From Planctomycetia bacterium (GTDB lineage: Bacteria; Planctomycetota; Planctomycetia; Pirellulales; UBA7805), in NCBI GenBank assembly GCA_021413585.1, contig JAIOQB010000279.1, positions 1-39,024 of the forward strand: DNA of 39,024 nucleotides, given 5' to 3'. The stretch's first letter is position 1. Each line of letters begins with the position of its first letter. A model generated the notes under the pieces. The model did not search any database, was not told where the DNA came from, and saw only the letters and a program-made list of their open reading frames with translations. A program made the position numbers and the translations under genes. Positions 23,342 to 31,049 of the stretch are shown one piece after another.

Positions 23342-25456
23342 CTACAGCCGATCCAAACTATCCACCCACCGCGCTAACTCCCCTTGCTCGGCCTCATTGA
23401 GAAACCGGCCCGCTTGCGGAAGCTTCATTTCCGTCACCGGGTACTTCAATTCGCGCAGCCGCGCAATTTGCGGAGCCAAGCTCTCCGCGGCGGGGCCGGT
23501 GGGGCCGTGGGCGAGCAGCAGGGCCAGGCGCTGCGTCGGTTCGATCGGCTCGGGACGGACGCTGGCCGGCAGCGCGGCGTCGCAGGCGGCTGCGCCGCTG
23601 AGCAGGCCGGGGCGGGTGAGAGCCAACAGCAGCGCGGCGGCGCCGCCTCCTTGATGGCCAACCGCCACAATGCGATCAGCGTCGACGTCGTACGTTTTGT
23701 CGAGGCGTTCGAGTGCGCGGACGATGAAGTCGATGTCGTCCGGCTGCCAGCGCTTCCCCTCGCGCGGCTGCGGCACGAGCAGAATCAAGCCCTGCGCATC
23801 GCACATGGCCTGCCACTGCTTCAACGTCCGCTCCCTGTCGAACACATCGCCCGGGCCGAGCCAGACGAGCACTCCGTACGCCACCGGCGGCGCGGATTGC
23901 GTGGGGACGTAGGCAAAGCACTTGTTCGTCAACTCAGGGAGCTTGATGTCGGTGGTCTTGCCGGCTGTTAATTTCCCACTCCCCGGCTTCTTGGCATCGG
24001 CCACCGCTTTCCTCGCCGGCGGCAACTCACCCGGAATGTCGGTCGGCAGGTGCCCCAGGTTTGCTGTCAATTTCAACTTCTCCGCGCCGCGGGCAACCAG
24101 CAGCGCAATCTTCTGCTCCGGCGCCAGCGTGTTGAGCGCGTCGCGGGCCGCCGCCACGTTGGCCAATGGCTGCGACTCGATTTCCAGCAGCCGGTCCCCC
24201 GCTTTGATCCCTGCTTTGGCGGCGGGACTATCTGGATAGACGTAGCGGATCGCTACGCCCGGCTCGTCGGCCGCGCCGTGCAGGGGGAGGATGCCGAGGA
24301 ACGGATGCTCGAAGGGGGGCAGCTTGTCGGTCAGCGAAAACGTCAGCACGACCTCACGCTTGTCGCGCAGCACGGTCAGGCGCACCTTGTCTCCGGCGTA
24401 CAGCGGACCGATCTGGTGCCGCATCTGGGCCTGGTTGACGACGCTGCGGCCGTTGATCGCCACGATTTTGTCGCCGGGCCGCGCCCCAGCTTCGTACGCC
24501 GGCGAGCCGGGCGGGCAGGCGGCGATGATCGGCTCGGCCGCAAACATGTCGCGTCCCTTGAGGCTCACCCCCATCAGCCCCGTTTCGAGATTTTTCCCTT
24601 TGCGCAGATCCGGCAGCACGCGCTGCACGTCGGCCAGCGGTACGGCGAACCCGATGCCAGAGTCGTACCATTCGGCGCCGGCCGTTTCGCCGCCGGCCAT
24701 CGGCGACATGGGTACAAGCACTCCCAGCACGCGGCCGCGGAGATCGACCAGCGGGCCGCCGTAGTTGGCGGGCGAGATCTTGGCGTCGGTCTGCAGGGCC
24801 TTCCCCCAGATGCGACCCACGGCGCTGACGATGCCGACCGAAATGTTCGGCCCTTTCTCGTCGAGCGTTCGCCCCACGGCGATCGCCCAAGCGCCGGGCC
24901 GCACTTCGCTGGCCGGCGCGGGCTCCGGCACGACCAACTCGCCATCCTCCGGCACCGGATCGATTTTGAGCAGCACCAGCGCCCGGCTGTGATCCGCCGC
25001 GACCAGCTTGGCGGGGATGTTGCCCCGCTTGCCGAGCGTGACGAGAATCGCCGTGGGCCGGCGGGCGAAGTTGTAAGCACTGGAAACAATATATCCGTCC
25101 GCGGAAATAATCAGCCCGGTGGAAGGGCCGCTCCCTTGCAGCACGCCATCGACCGTTTCCATGCCGCCGACCGTTTGAATCCGCACCACCGACGGAGCGA
25201 CGCGATCGACCGCGGCGCGGACGGCGTCTTCCTCGCGGGCGCCTGGGGTGTCTTCAAGGGCCGTCGCAGTGCTCATCCAGCTCGCGACGACTATCGCCAG
25301 TGCGGCGGCAACTGCCATCAGGAAACTGCGATTCTTCACGGGTTCATTTCTTGACGCCAACGCATTGGGTGCCTGGGGCAACGCCCCAGAACTGGGGCGT
25401 TGCCCCAGGCACCCTCGCCTTTGCGTCGAATTTCGGTTTTGTAAAAGTGTTGTCAT
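23342..25456 (-). CDS. Secreted HtrA-like pseudoprotease with two PDZ domains and an inactive-looking alpha/beta-hydrolase domain
   Basis: The order is a signal peptide (MAVAAALAIVVASWMSTATA), an S1C/HtrA-like fold, PDZ1, PDZ2 and a C-terminal alpha/beta-hydrolase-like domain. All three protease residues are replaced. The His position is Tyr (IVSSAYNF), the Asp position is Ala (SRALVLLKI), and the Ser position is Tyr (SPANYGGPL where active enzymes have NPGNSGGPL). The hydrolase elbow reads GHQGGG, so the nucleophile is also lost. It is therefore likely a binding or scaffold protein. The ATG at 25456 overlaps the upstream stop (ATGA) after GAGGTG, giving 704 residues. Family A palindrome copy 4 then lies in frame before the signal peptide. 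A GTG start at 25339 would avoid it and give 665 residues. It is the last gene of the operon. Confidence 0.85.
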   Translation of the reverse strand: MTTLLQNRNSTQRRGCLGQRPSSGALPQAPNALASRNEPVKNRSFLMAVAAALAIVVASWMSTATALEDTPGAREEDAVRAAVDRVAPSVVRIQTVGGMETVDGVLQGSGPSTGLIISADGYIVSSAYNFARRPTAILVTLGKRGNIPAKLVAADHSRALVLLKIDPVPEDGELVVPEPAPASEVRPGAWAIAVGRTLDEKGPNISVGIVSAVGRIWGKALQTDAKISPANYGGPLVDLRGRVLGVLVPMSPMAGGETAGAEWYDSGIGFAVPLADVQRVLPDLRKGKNLETGLMGVSLKGRDMFAAEPIIAACPPGSPAYEAGARPGDKIVAINGRSVVNQAQMRHQIGPLYAGDKVRLTVLRDKREVVLTFSLTDKLPPFEHPFLGILPLHGAADEPGVAIRYVYPDSPAAKAGIKAGDRLLEIESQPLANVAAARDALNTLAPEQKIALLVARGAEKLKLTANLGHLPTDIPGELPPARKAVADAKKPGSGKLTAGKTTDIKLPELTNKCFAYVPTQSAPPVAYGVLVWLGPGDVFDRERTLKQWQAMCDAQGLILLVPQPREGKRWQPDDIDFIVRALERLDKTYDVDADRIVAVGHQGGGAAALLLALTRPGLLSGAAACDAALPASVRPEPIEPTQRLALLLAHGPTGPAAESLAPQIARLRELKYPVTEMKLPQAGRFLNEAEQGELARWVDSLDRL
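25367..25414. repeat. Palindromic repeat family A, perfect copy 4
   Basis: Two perfect 23-base arms (25367-25389 and 25392-25414) separated by two bases, so nearly a continuous 48-base palindrome. It lies inside the N-terminal part of the HtrA-like frame at 23342-25456, ahead of the signal peptide. Confidence 0.92.
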
Positions 25457-26625
25457 GGCTTCACCTCGGCCGGCTGCGACTCGCTGGCTTTCGGTTCGAT
25501 CACTTTCGGCTCGATCGCGATCACCTTCAATTCCGCGCCGCGGCGAATCGTCATCTCCAGCCGGCCTCCCGCTTCGGTCGTGCGACAGAGTTCTTGCATC
25601 TCGTGCAGCGACTGCACCAGGCGGCCATTGATGAACAGAATCAGGTCGTCCGGGGCCAAACCCGCGTGGGCGGCGGGAGAGTCGGGCTGCACCGACTCGA
25701 CATAGGGCGGAGTGGCGTCGGTGACGTTCGGCACAAGCAACAGTCCCAACCCCGCCAGATCGAGCGCCTGTCGCGGACGCCGGGCTATTTCGGATGGCTG
25801 CGGCCGACTCTTGCCGGCCAAAATGTCCTCGATCGCCGGCCGCAATTCGGAAATCGGAATCGCATAGTTGAGCCACAGGTTGCTGCTGGTGTTGCGCAGC
25901 TCTTTGCCCAATATGCCCAGCAGTCGCCCCTGCGAGTCGGTCAGCGCCCCGCCGGCGGCGCCGGGATTGTTCGTCATGGCGTCCAGCACATAGACCGAAC
26001 CGCGATATGGCGTGGAAAACACGCCGTGCCGGGCCGAGAGCGTCGACAGGGCCGAGATCACGCCGTGCTGCACGCTCGCCTGCTCGTCGCCGGTGGCCAC
26101 GCCGAATAGATTGCTCAGCGCCAATACGCGTGTGCCGATGCGCCCCTCCACCGCCGCGGTCAGATCAAAGCACGGCAGATCGGTCGCCTCGCACTTCAGC
26201 ACGGCGATTTCCAGGCGGGGATCGGCCCCGACGAGCTTGGCCTCGAACCGGCGGCCGTCGTCGAGGACTACCGTCACGCTGTCGGTGTCGAGCACGTAGC
26301 TGTAAGCGGTCAGCACATGGCCGGCAGGCGAGATCAGCATTCCGCTTTGATACGCCTTCAGCCCGCGCAGGCCGCCGGCGCCGAAGACTTTGACGATCTT
26401 CGATTGCGTGCGGTCGAGAACGGAATGCGGGCCGTTGTCGCCGACGGAGTCTTTGGCATCAGCGGCAACCGCCGAGCCCCAGAAGCACAGTGCCACCATT
26501 AGTGCCACAGGCCAACGCAGTGCCACTGGTTGGGGTGCCTGGGGCAACGCCCCAGAATGTATCGGCCCGCAGAACTGGGGCGTTGCCCCAGGCACCCTAC
26601 TGAGTTCGTTACCCCGGACGTTCAT
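25453..26625 (-). CDS. Secreted HtrA-like pseudoprotease with one PDZ domain
   Basis: The 390-residue product has a hydrophobic export segment (RWPVALMVALCFWGSAVAAD), an HtrA/S1C-like domain (about 70-260) and a PDZ domain (about 280-370). By alignment with the active neighbour at 26622-28415, the catalytic His is Ser (LTAYSYV for LTNFHVA, residue 109), Asp is Glu (PRLEIAVLK, residue 139) and Ser is Ala (NPGAAGGAL for NPGNSGGPL, residue 224). The fold glycine-rich core is kept, so it is a conserved but inactive homologue. The ATG at 26625 overlaps the upstream stop (ATGA) behind GGAGGTG. About 35 residues, mostly encoded by family A repeat copy 5, precede the signal segment, so the true start could be an internal GTG. 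Confidence 0.85.
   Translation of the reverse strand: MNVRGNELSRVPGATPQFCGPIHSGALPQAPQPVALRWPVALMVALCFWGSAVAADAKDSVGDNGPHSVLDRTQSKIVKVFGAGGLRGLKAYQSGMLISPAGHVLTAYSYVLDTDSVTVVLDDGRRFEAKLVGADPRLEIAVLKCEATDLPCFDLTAAVEGRIGTRVLALSNLFGVATGDEQASVQHGVISALSTLSARHGVFSTPYRGSVYVLDAMTNNPGAAGGALTDSQGRLLGILGKELRNTSSNLWLNYAIPISELRPAIEDILAGKSRPQPSEIARRPRQALDLAGLGLLLVPNVTDATPPYVESVQPDSPAAHAGLAPDDLILFINGRLVQSLHEMQELCRTTEAGGRLEMTIRRGAELKVIAIEPKVIEPKASESQPAEVKP
26533..26597. repeat. Palindromic repeat family A, copy 5
   Basis: Perfect 23-base arms at 26533-26555 and 26575-26597 with a 19-base spacer. Like copy 4 it lies between an ATGA-overlap start codon and the signal peptide of an HtrA-like gene, and is read in frame to give VPGATPQF and SGALPQAP. 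Confidence 0.92.
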
Positions 26626-28415
26626 GGCTTCACCTCCGGCGCCACCTTGAACTTGTCCAGCGTGAACTGCCCGTACTCATGATCGCCGGAGCGCACCGTC
26701 AGCCGCCGCGGCCACCAGCGGCCTTGCTCTTCGCGATAGTCTTGAAAGTAGATCTCGCACGGGTCTCGGTCCGCCGCGCCGAACATCTCAAGCGCCTCCA
26801 GCCGGCCGTTGGCCTGATCGAAGTAAAACTGGCACTCCACGGCGCCGTGCGTGCCCACCAGCACGTCGAACAATCCGTCGCGCCTCGGCAGCGGAGCCGT
26901 GCCCAGGTAGTACACGTCGCCAAAGTCGTTGATGCCGCGCGTCAGCAGTCGCCGCCATTGATACAGGGCCACCAGCAAACCGCCGCTCTCGGGCGGGTCG
27001 GTGATTTCCGACAGGTCTTCCCCCATCGCCGCTTTGGCTTGGAACTTGGGAAGCACCAGCTCGGCGTCGGCGTCGGTGCACTGAAATTGAAACACGCCGC
27101 CGCCGACGGCTTTTCCTTGCAGTTCCCACGCGCCGGCGAATTTGCCCAAGCCCTGCACCGCCTGACCCAGCCGCTGCTGCTGTGCGAGATTGAAATGATA
27201 GTTCGCGTAGCCGGTGCGGGCTTCGTACAGCGGCTTGACCGCCGCCGGCAGTTCCGTGACTTTGCCAGGGCCGTGACCACCCGGCGGTCCTTTTTTGCCC
27301 GGCGGAGATTTTCCTGGCGGCGGCGCGGGCGCCCCTTCTTCCTCCGCCAGCAACTTGTCCAGCTCGCCCCGATGATGCACGCCCGCGAGACGCACGAAGG
27401 TTTCGTGCGTTTCCCCCTGGCGGCGATAGACGAGCGACACGCGCCACCCCTTCGGCACAATGCCCAGCACGTTCTTCAGCGCGTTGACTGTGCGGATCGG
27501 CCGGCCGGCGAAGCGGATGATCTCGTCGTCGTAGCGCAGTCCGCGGCGGTAGGCGTCAGAACTCTCCAGAATCTCCGTGACCACGACCTTGCCCTGGTCG
27601 TCGGCGCCGACTTGGGCCCCCAGCGTGGCGTGGTCCACGATCCGGCCGCTGCGCAGGTGCCCCAAAAAGTTTTGGATTTGATTGATCGAGATCGCGTAGC
27701 CGACGCCGACGTTCACGCGTCCGCGCTTTTCAAACGAGCCGCGGCCGTTGATGCCGATCAGCCGGCCGGCCGCGTCGAACAGCGGGCCGCCCGAGTTGCC
27801 GGGGTTGATCGCCGCGTCGGTCTGCAGGCAGTCCGTGTATTCCAGCAGCGTGCCGGCGGGGCCCTGGTAGCGGTGGACGCCGGAGATCATGCCGTACGCC
27901 ACCGTGGGCTGATAATCCGTGGCCAGCAGAAACGGATTGCCGATGGTGAACGCCATGTCGCCGGCGCGCACATGGTCGCTGTCCGCGATTTCGGCGGTGG
28001 GGAAATCGTTCCGCCCCAGCAGCTTGATCAGGGCGACGTCGCCGGTGGGATCGAGGCCGACGATCACGGCGTCGTAGAGCTTGCCGTCGTTGAGCCCGCA
28101 CTTCATCGCCGCGCCGGCCGGTTGGGCGACGTGAAAGTTAGTCAGCGCGTAACCGTCGGGCGAGATCAGCACACCCGAGCCGCCCCCCGAGTCGCCGACG
28201 AAAATCGCCACCGTGACGGCCGACGCCTTATGGACCACTTCGATGCGGGCGGATTCCGTCTGCAAAACCTTCGGGTCGACTTCGATCGCTGGCGGACCGG
28301 CGGCCGATGCGCGCGGAGGGGTCGCTGCCAGCAGCACCATCACGGCGGCAATCAGCGATGCGCACCAGTGTGCGGCCCGTTCAGCTCGGCGAGTTGTGGC
28401 GGCATGTTCGGTCAT
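26622..28415 (-). CDS. Secreted HtrA/DegP-like serine protease with PDZ domain
   Basis: The 597-residue product starts at 28415, where ATG overlaps the NPCBM gene stop (ATGA). The signal peptide contains SLIAAVMVLLAATPP. The S1C protease domain carries an intact triad: H95 in GYALTNFHVA, D126 in TGDVALIK and S208 in INPGNSGGPL. A PDZ domain follows (about 255-335, GAQVGADDQGKVVVTEI to VSLVYRRQGE). Then come a Pro/Gly-rich linker (about 350-375) and a C-terminal domain of about 220 residues that I do not recognise. It should act in the periplasm or at the envelope on unfolded or membrane-protein substrates. Directly downstream are two paralogues lacking the triad, so this is the only active member of a three-gene set. 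Confidence 0.93.
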   Translation of the reverse strand: MTEHAATTRRAERAAHWCASLIAAVMVLLAATPPRASAAGPPAIEVDPKVLQTESARIEVVHKASAVTVAIFVGDSGGGSGVLISPDGYALTNFHVAQPAGAAMKCGLNDGKLYDAVIVGLDPTGDVALIKLLGRNDFPTAEIADSDHVRAGDMAFTIGNPFLLATDYQPTVAYGMISGVHRYQGPAGTLLEYTDCLQTDAAINPGNSGGPLFDAAGRLIGINGRGSFEKRGRVNVGVGYAISINQIQNFLGHLRSGRIVDHATLGAQVGADDQGKVVVTEILESSDAYRRGLRYDDEIIRFAGRPIRTVNALKNVLGIVPKGWRVSLVYRRQGETHETFVRLAGVHHRGELDKLLAEEEGAPAPPPGKSPPGKKGPPGGHGPGKVTELPAAVKPLYEARTGYANYHFNLAQQQRLGQAVQGLGKFAGAWELQGKAVGGGVFQFQCTDADAELVLPKFQAKAAMGEDLSEITDPPESGGLLVALYQWRRLLTRGINDFGDVYYLGTAPLPRRDGLFDVLVGTHGAVECQFYFDQANGRLEALEMFGAADRDPCEIYFQDYREEQGRWWPRRLTVRSGDHEYGQFTLDKFKVAPEVKP

Positions 28416-29737
28416 CGCACCAGCCTCGCTTCGCACAGGTCTAAATAACTGCCGACGTCGGACGGCTCGGCCGAGCCAACGTCCGAATGCTTACTTACTT
28501 CAGGCTTGGTGTCCGTACGCTTCGCAGCAGTCGTGTCTGCCGGCTCCGCGAAATCCACCAGCAGCGTCAACTTGCGGACATTTTTCACATCCAGGTCGAG
28601 CGGTTTGGGAGCCTCGCCGGCGGCGATCGTGCCGACGAAGAGTTCCTTGTCGTCGCCGCGGACGGTCAGTCGCACGGCAGCCCGGCCGGAAATCCGGGCA
28701 TCGATGCCGACGGTGGCTTGAAAGCGGCTGAACCGCTCGGGCAGCGCATATTCCATCTGCGTGCGGCCATGCAGGGCCAAACCCTTGCTGAACGACCGCA
28801 TCGTCGGCGCGCCGCGCTCGGCAGGGAACAACAGCTTCAGCGCCCCATCGTCGCCCGCCGATTCGCCGGCCAGCAGGGCCCGATCCTTGCGAGGGCGGAA
28901 CAGCCGCGTGAGCGATTCCGTCAGTCGCCCGGCCGCAAAGTACGGGGACCACTGCACCGCGTCGGGCTCGATGTCGCTTAGGTAAATGAACTTGTCGACA
29001 TTGAAGTCGATCTGCCGCACGCGACCGAGCGGCAGCGTAGTTTCCAGACCCGCCGGGCTGACGAGCCGCAGCGCCCCGTCGACGAGTGACAATTGCCGCG
29101 CCGGCCAGCGCGAACCGCCGTCGACCGTGACCACCGATTCCGCCGCCGGCAGGCGTTCCGCATGTGGGTAGAAGTAGATCAAACCCGCCACCTTGGCCAG
29201 CGGGACGCGGATCGTGTCGTTGTCGAGGCGAAACGAGACGGCCTGCTCGTCCACGTCGCCGATCACGCCGCTGACCACGTCCAGCTTGTCCTTTTTTCGC
29301 ACGATCAGCACGTCGGACGTCGGCGGCGCGGCCACGATCCGCAGCCACTCGGGCGAGCGCTCGTCTTGTGGGCCGCGAAACCGGACCATGCGAACGCGAC
29401 GCGCGGGGACCTTCGCCTCGCCGCCGGCGGAGAGCGACAGCTTCGCGGTGGTGCCGGAGGAGGTATACCGATCAATCGCCACGCGCGAACCGTCGATTAG
29501 TTCGACCCAGGCTTCCGCCTTGGGCTGTTGGACCGAGGCGCCGAGCGAGTTCAACTGCTGCAAGTTGGATCGCGGCACGGTGACGGATTTTTCCCCAACC
29601 GCCATGGTGAGCCGGTCGGCATCCAGCGATTCCAGCGGGCCGCGGTACGACTGGCCGCTGAGCGTATGGACCTGCACCTCCGGCCCAGAAATCGCCAGCA
29701 GCAGCACGGCCGTGTAGTAGGGGAGCAGGGGGATCAT
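28412..29737 (-). CDS. NPCBM/NEW2-type carbohydrate-binding domain protein
   Basis: The 441-residue product has a short hydrophobic N-terminus (MIPLLPYYTAVLLLAISG) that should export it, then repeated beta-rich segments with DG and SG turns (TLSGQSYRGPLESLDADRL, RVPLAKVAGLIYF). A C-terminal NPCBM-like domain (about 300-441) has SFSKGLALHGRTQMEYALPERFSRF and VRKLTLLVDFAE. NPCBM domains are associated with carbohydrate-active proteins. The closing strand DLCEARLVR is separated from DFAEPAD by about 30 Thr/Ser/Lys/Asp-rich residues, part of which is encoded by a palindrome at 28454-28485; such an insert is unusual for the domain. Its stop overlaps the start of the active HtrA gene. Confidence 0.85.
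   Translation of the reverse strand: MIPLLPYYTAVLLLAISGPEVQVHTLSGQSYRGPLESLDADRLTMAVGEKSVTVPRSNLQQLNSLGASVQQPKAEAWVELIDGSRVAIDRYTSSGTTAKLSLSAGGEAKVPARRVRMVRFRGPQDERSPEWLRIVAAPPTSDVLIVRKKDKLDVVSGVIGDVDEQAVSFRLDNDTIRVPLAKVAGLIYFYPHAERLPAAESVVTVDGGSRWPARQLSLVDGALRLVSPAGLETTLPLGRVRQIDFNVDKFIYLSDIEPDAVQWSPYFAAGRLTESLTRLFRPRKDRALLAGESAGDDGALKLLFPAERGAPTMRSFSKGLALHGRTQMEYALPERFSRFQATVGIDARISGRAAVRLTVRGDDKELFVGTIAAGEAPKPLDLDVKNVRKLTLLVDFAEPADTTAAKRTDTKPEVSKHSDVGSAEPSDVGSYLDLCEARLVR
28454..28485. repeat. Palindromic segment inside the NPCBM gene
   Basis: GACGTCGGACGGCTCGGCCG then AGCCAACGTCCG has arms GGACGGCTCGG and CCGAGCC(AA)CGTCC, a hairpin with a small bulge. In frame on the minus strand it encodes SDVGSAEPSDVG, within an insert that interrupts the NPCBM domain. 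Only one copy was seen. Confidence 0.6.
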
Positions 29738-29776
29738 GGTTTATATTATCCGGGTTGTTCAGCGCGAATCATGGCG

Positions 29777-29858
29777 AATGACCAATCACCAAATTCCAAT
29801 CTCCAATAGTGGAGCTGCGCACAGTTTATTGGAGATTGGAATTTGGTCATTGGAGATT
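29777..29858. repeat. 'CCAATCTCCAATA' family inverted repeat, best-paired copy 4
   Basis: The left arm AATGACCAATCACCAAATTC to CTCCAATA (29777-29808) pairs with TATTGGAGATTGGAATTTGG to GAGATT (29827-29858) over about 30 bases, with loop GTGGAGCTGCGCACAGTT. It lies between the NPCBM gene and the gene upstream of it and ends 4 bases from that gene's stop. Confidence 0.88.
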
Positions 29859-29862
29859 GCAC

Positions 29863-30933
29863 CTACGGTTCCGTCGGCTTCGTATCCGCCAGCTCGCGGA
29901 AATAGTCTTCAATCACGTCCCGATAGTTGGCCGGGAAATCGCGGCCGATTTCTTGCAGAGTTTCCTGCCGGTCCTTTGGCGGCAGATCGCCCCATTCGGT
30001 GTTCTTGCCGATGGCCTTTTTCGTCACCAGGCCGGGGCCCTTGCCGCTGGCCGGCATGCTGTCCTGCGCCGGGGCCGCGGGTTGCAGGCTGGCGGCGGCG
30101 TTCGAGGCGGCCATCTGGTCCTCAAGCTGCTTGATCATTTTGTCGAGCGATTTGACCACGCCATCCTCCAGCTCGCGCACTTTGGGCTCGGTGCGACCCT
30201 GGTCGAGGCGCCGCTGGATGTCTTCCATGCGGCGGGAGATGTGGTCGAGCGATTCGTCCTTTAATTGCCGCAAATCGGCGTCCATCAGGCTCGCCAGGGC
30301 AGCGTAACGGGCGGGCAACTCGTCGCGGCGCTCCAGCAACCGGGCAATGGCGGTCAAACCCTCTTCGCGATGCAGCAGTCGATGATGGGCCAACCCGCTA
30401 TAGAACAGCAGGCCAGCGGGGTCAACGACGTCCGACGGCTCCAAGCCGGCCATCTGTTCGAGCGCTTCGTCGAAAAGTTGCAACTGCACCAGCCGGCGCC
30501 CCAGCAGCAGCCGCAGGTTATTGCGCTCCAGCGGAGCGAGTTTTTCGCCGCTGAGCCATTGGACGTCGGGCCGCGCGGCATCGACGCCACCGGCGCGCGT
30601 GTATTCCAACACGGGATTGATGCGTGGATCGACCACGGCCAGCGCGGCGACGAGCGAACCGAGCACGTCCGTCCCTTTGGAATCCGTTGCCGTTGAGATG
30701 CCATGCGACCAGCGCTCCATCGCTTCGGCGCGCACTGCTGCGTCGACTTTCTGCTGATCGAGCCAGCCGGTCAGCCGGGCCTGCACTTCCGCCGGCTTGG
30801 GCTGCTGCCAGGTGGCGCCAAGCGATCCGGAGTCGGCAGCGATACTGGCACGAGTGGCGCAGTACAGCAGCGCTCCCGCCAGCAGCATCACTAATGTGCT
30901 GAGTTGATTCATGGTTTGTTTGCTATTAACCAT
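29863..30933 (-). CDS. Secreted helical-repeat protein of unknown function
   Basis: I do not recognise a characterised family. The 356-residue product has a signal peptide (STLVMLLAGALLYCATRASIA), a middle region of paired helices that looks TPR-like (NNLRLLLGRRLVQLQLFDEALEQM then LLFYSGLAHHRLLHREEGL), an amphipathic helical stretch (about 210-270), an Ala/Pro-rich linker, and a C-terminal motif WGDLPPKDRQETLQEI followed by DFPANYRDVIEDYFRELA. The last motif recurs, to my recollection, at the end of planctomycete proteins in this type of operon. I chose the ATG at 30933 because GGAG lies eight bases upstream; 30951 and 30912 are alternatives. It is probably part of the envelope operon and exported. 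Confidence 0.75.
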   Translation of the reverse strand: MVNSKQTMNQLSTLVMLLAGALLYCATRASIAADSGSLGATWQQPKPAEVQARLTGWLDQQKVDAAVRAEAMERWSHGISTATDSKGTDVLGSLVAALAVVDPRINPVLEYTRAGGVDAARPDVQWLSGEKLAPLERNNLRLLLGRRLVQLQLFDEALEQMAGLEPSDVVDPAGLLFYSGLAHHRLLHREEGLTAIARLLERRDELPARYAALASLMDADLRQLKDESLDHISRRMEDIQRRLDQGRTEPKVRELEDGVVKSLDKMIKQLEDQMAASNAAASLQPAAPAQDSMPASGKGPGLVTKKAIGKNTEWGDLPPKDRQETLQEIGRDFPANYRDVIEDYFRELADTKPTEP

Positions 30934-31021
30934 CACTTTGACTCCGTCCACATTATCTCATCCTTTGCGCGTCTTTGCGCCTTTGCGTCGAAAACGATCG
31001 CTATTCGGTCGAGAATCGTCT

Positions 31022-31047
31022 TGGTGGGTCTGCGACCCACCCTACGC
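31022..31047. repeat. Short palindrome GTGGGTCTGCGACCCAC, copy 2
   Basis: It is the reverse-complement copy of 1408-1434, with a single changed end base. It ends two bases before the stop codon of the gene at 31050-33074. Confidence 0.75.
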
Positions 31048-31049
31048 TG

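Noticed and set aside
22027..23400. 457-codon plus-strand open frame opposite the FAD monooxygenase
   Set aside because: The monooxygenase motifs are unmistakable on the minus strand; the opposite frame is low in complexity.
24050..25354. 434-codon plus-strand open frame opposite the last HtrA-like gene
   Set aside because: Antisense shadow; Gln/His/Arg-rich and without domains, whereas the minus-strand frame shows PDZ repeats.
26679..28448. 589-codon open frame on the plus strand opposite the active HtrA gene
   Set aside because: It is His/Arg/Val-rich with no recognisable motif, and the minus strand encodes an intact protease with its triad.
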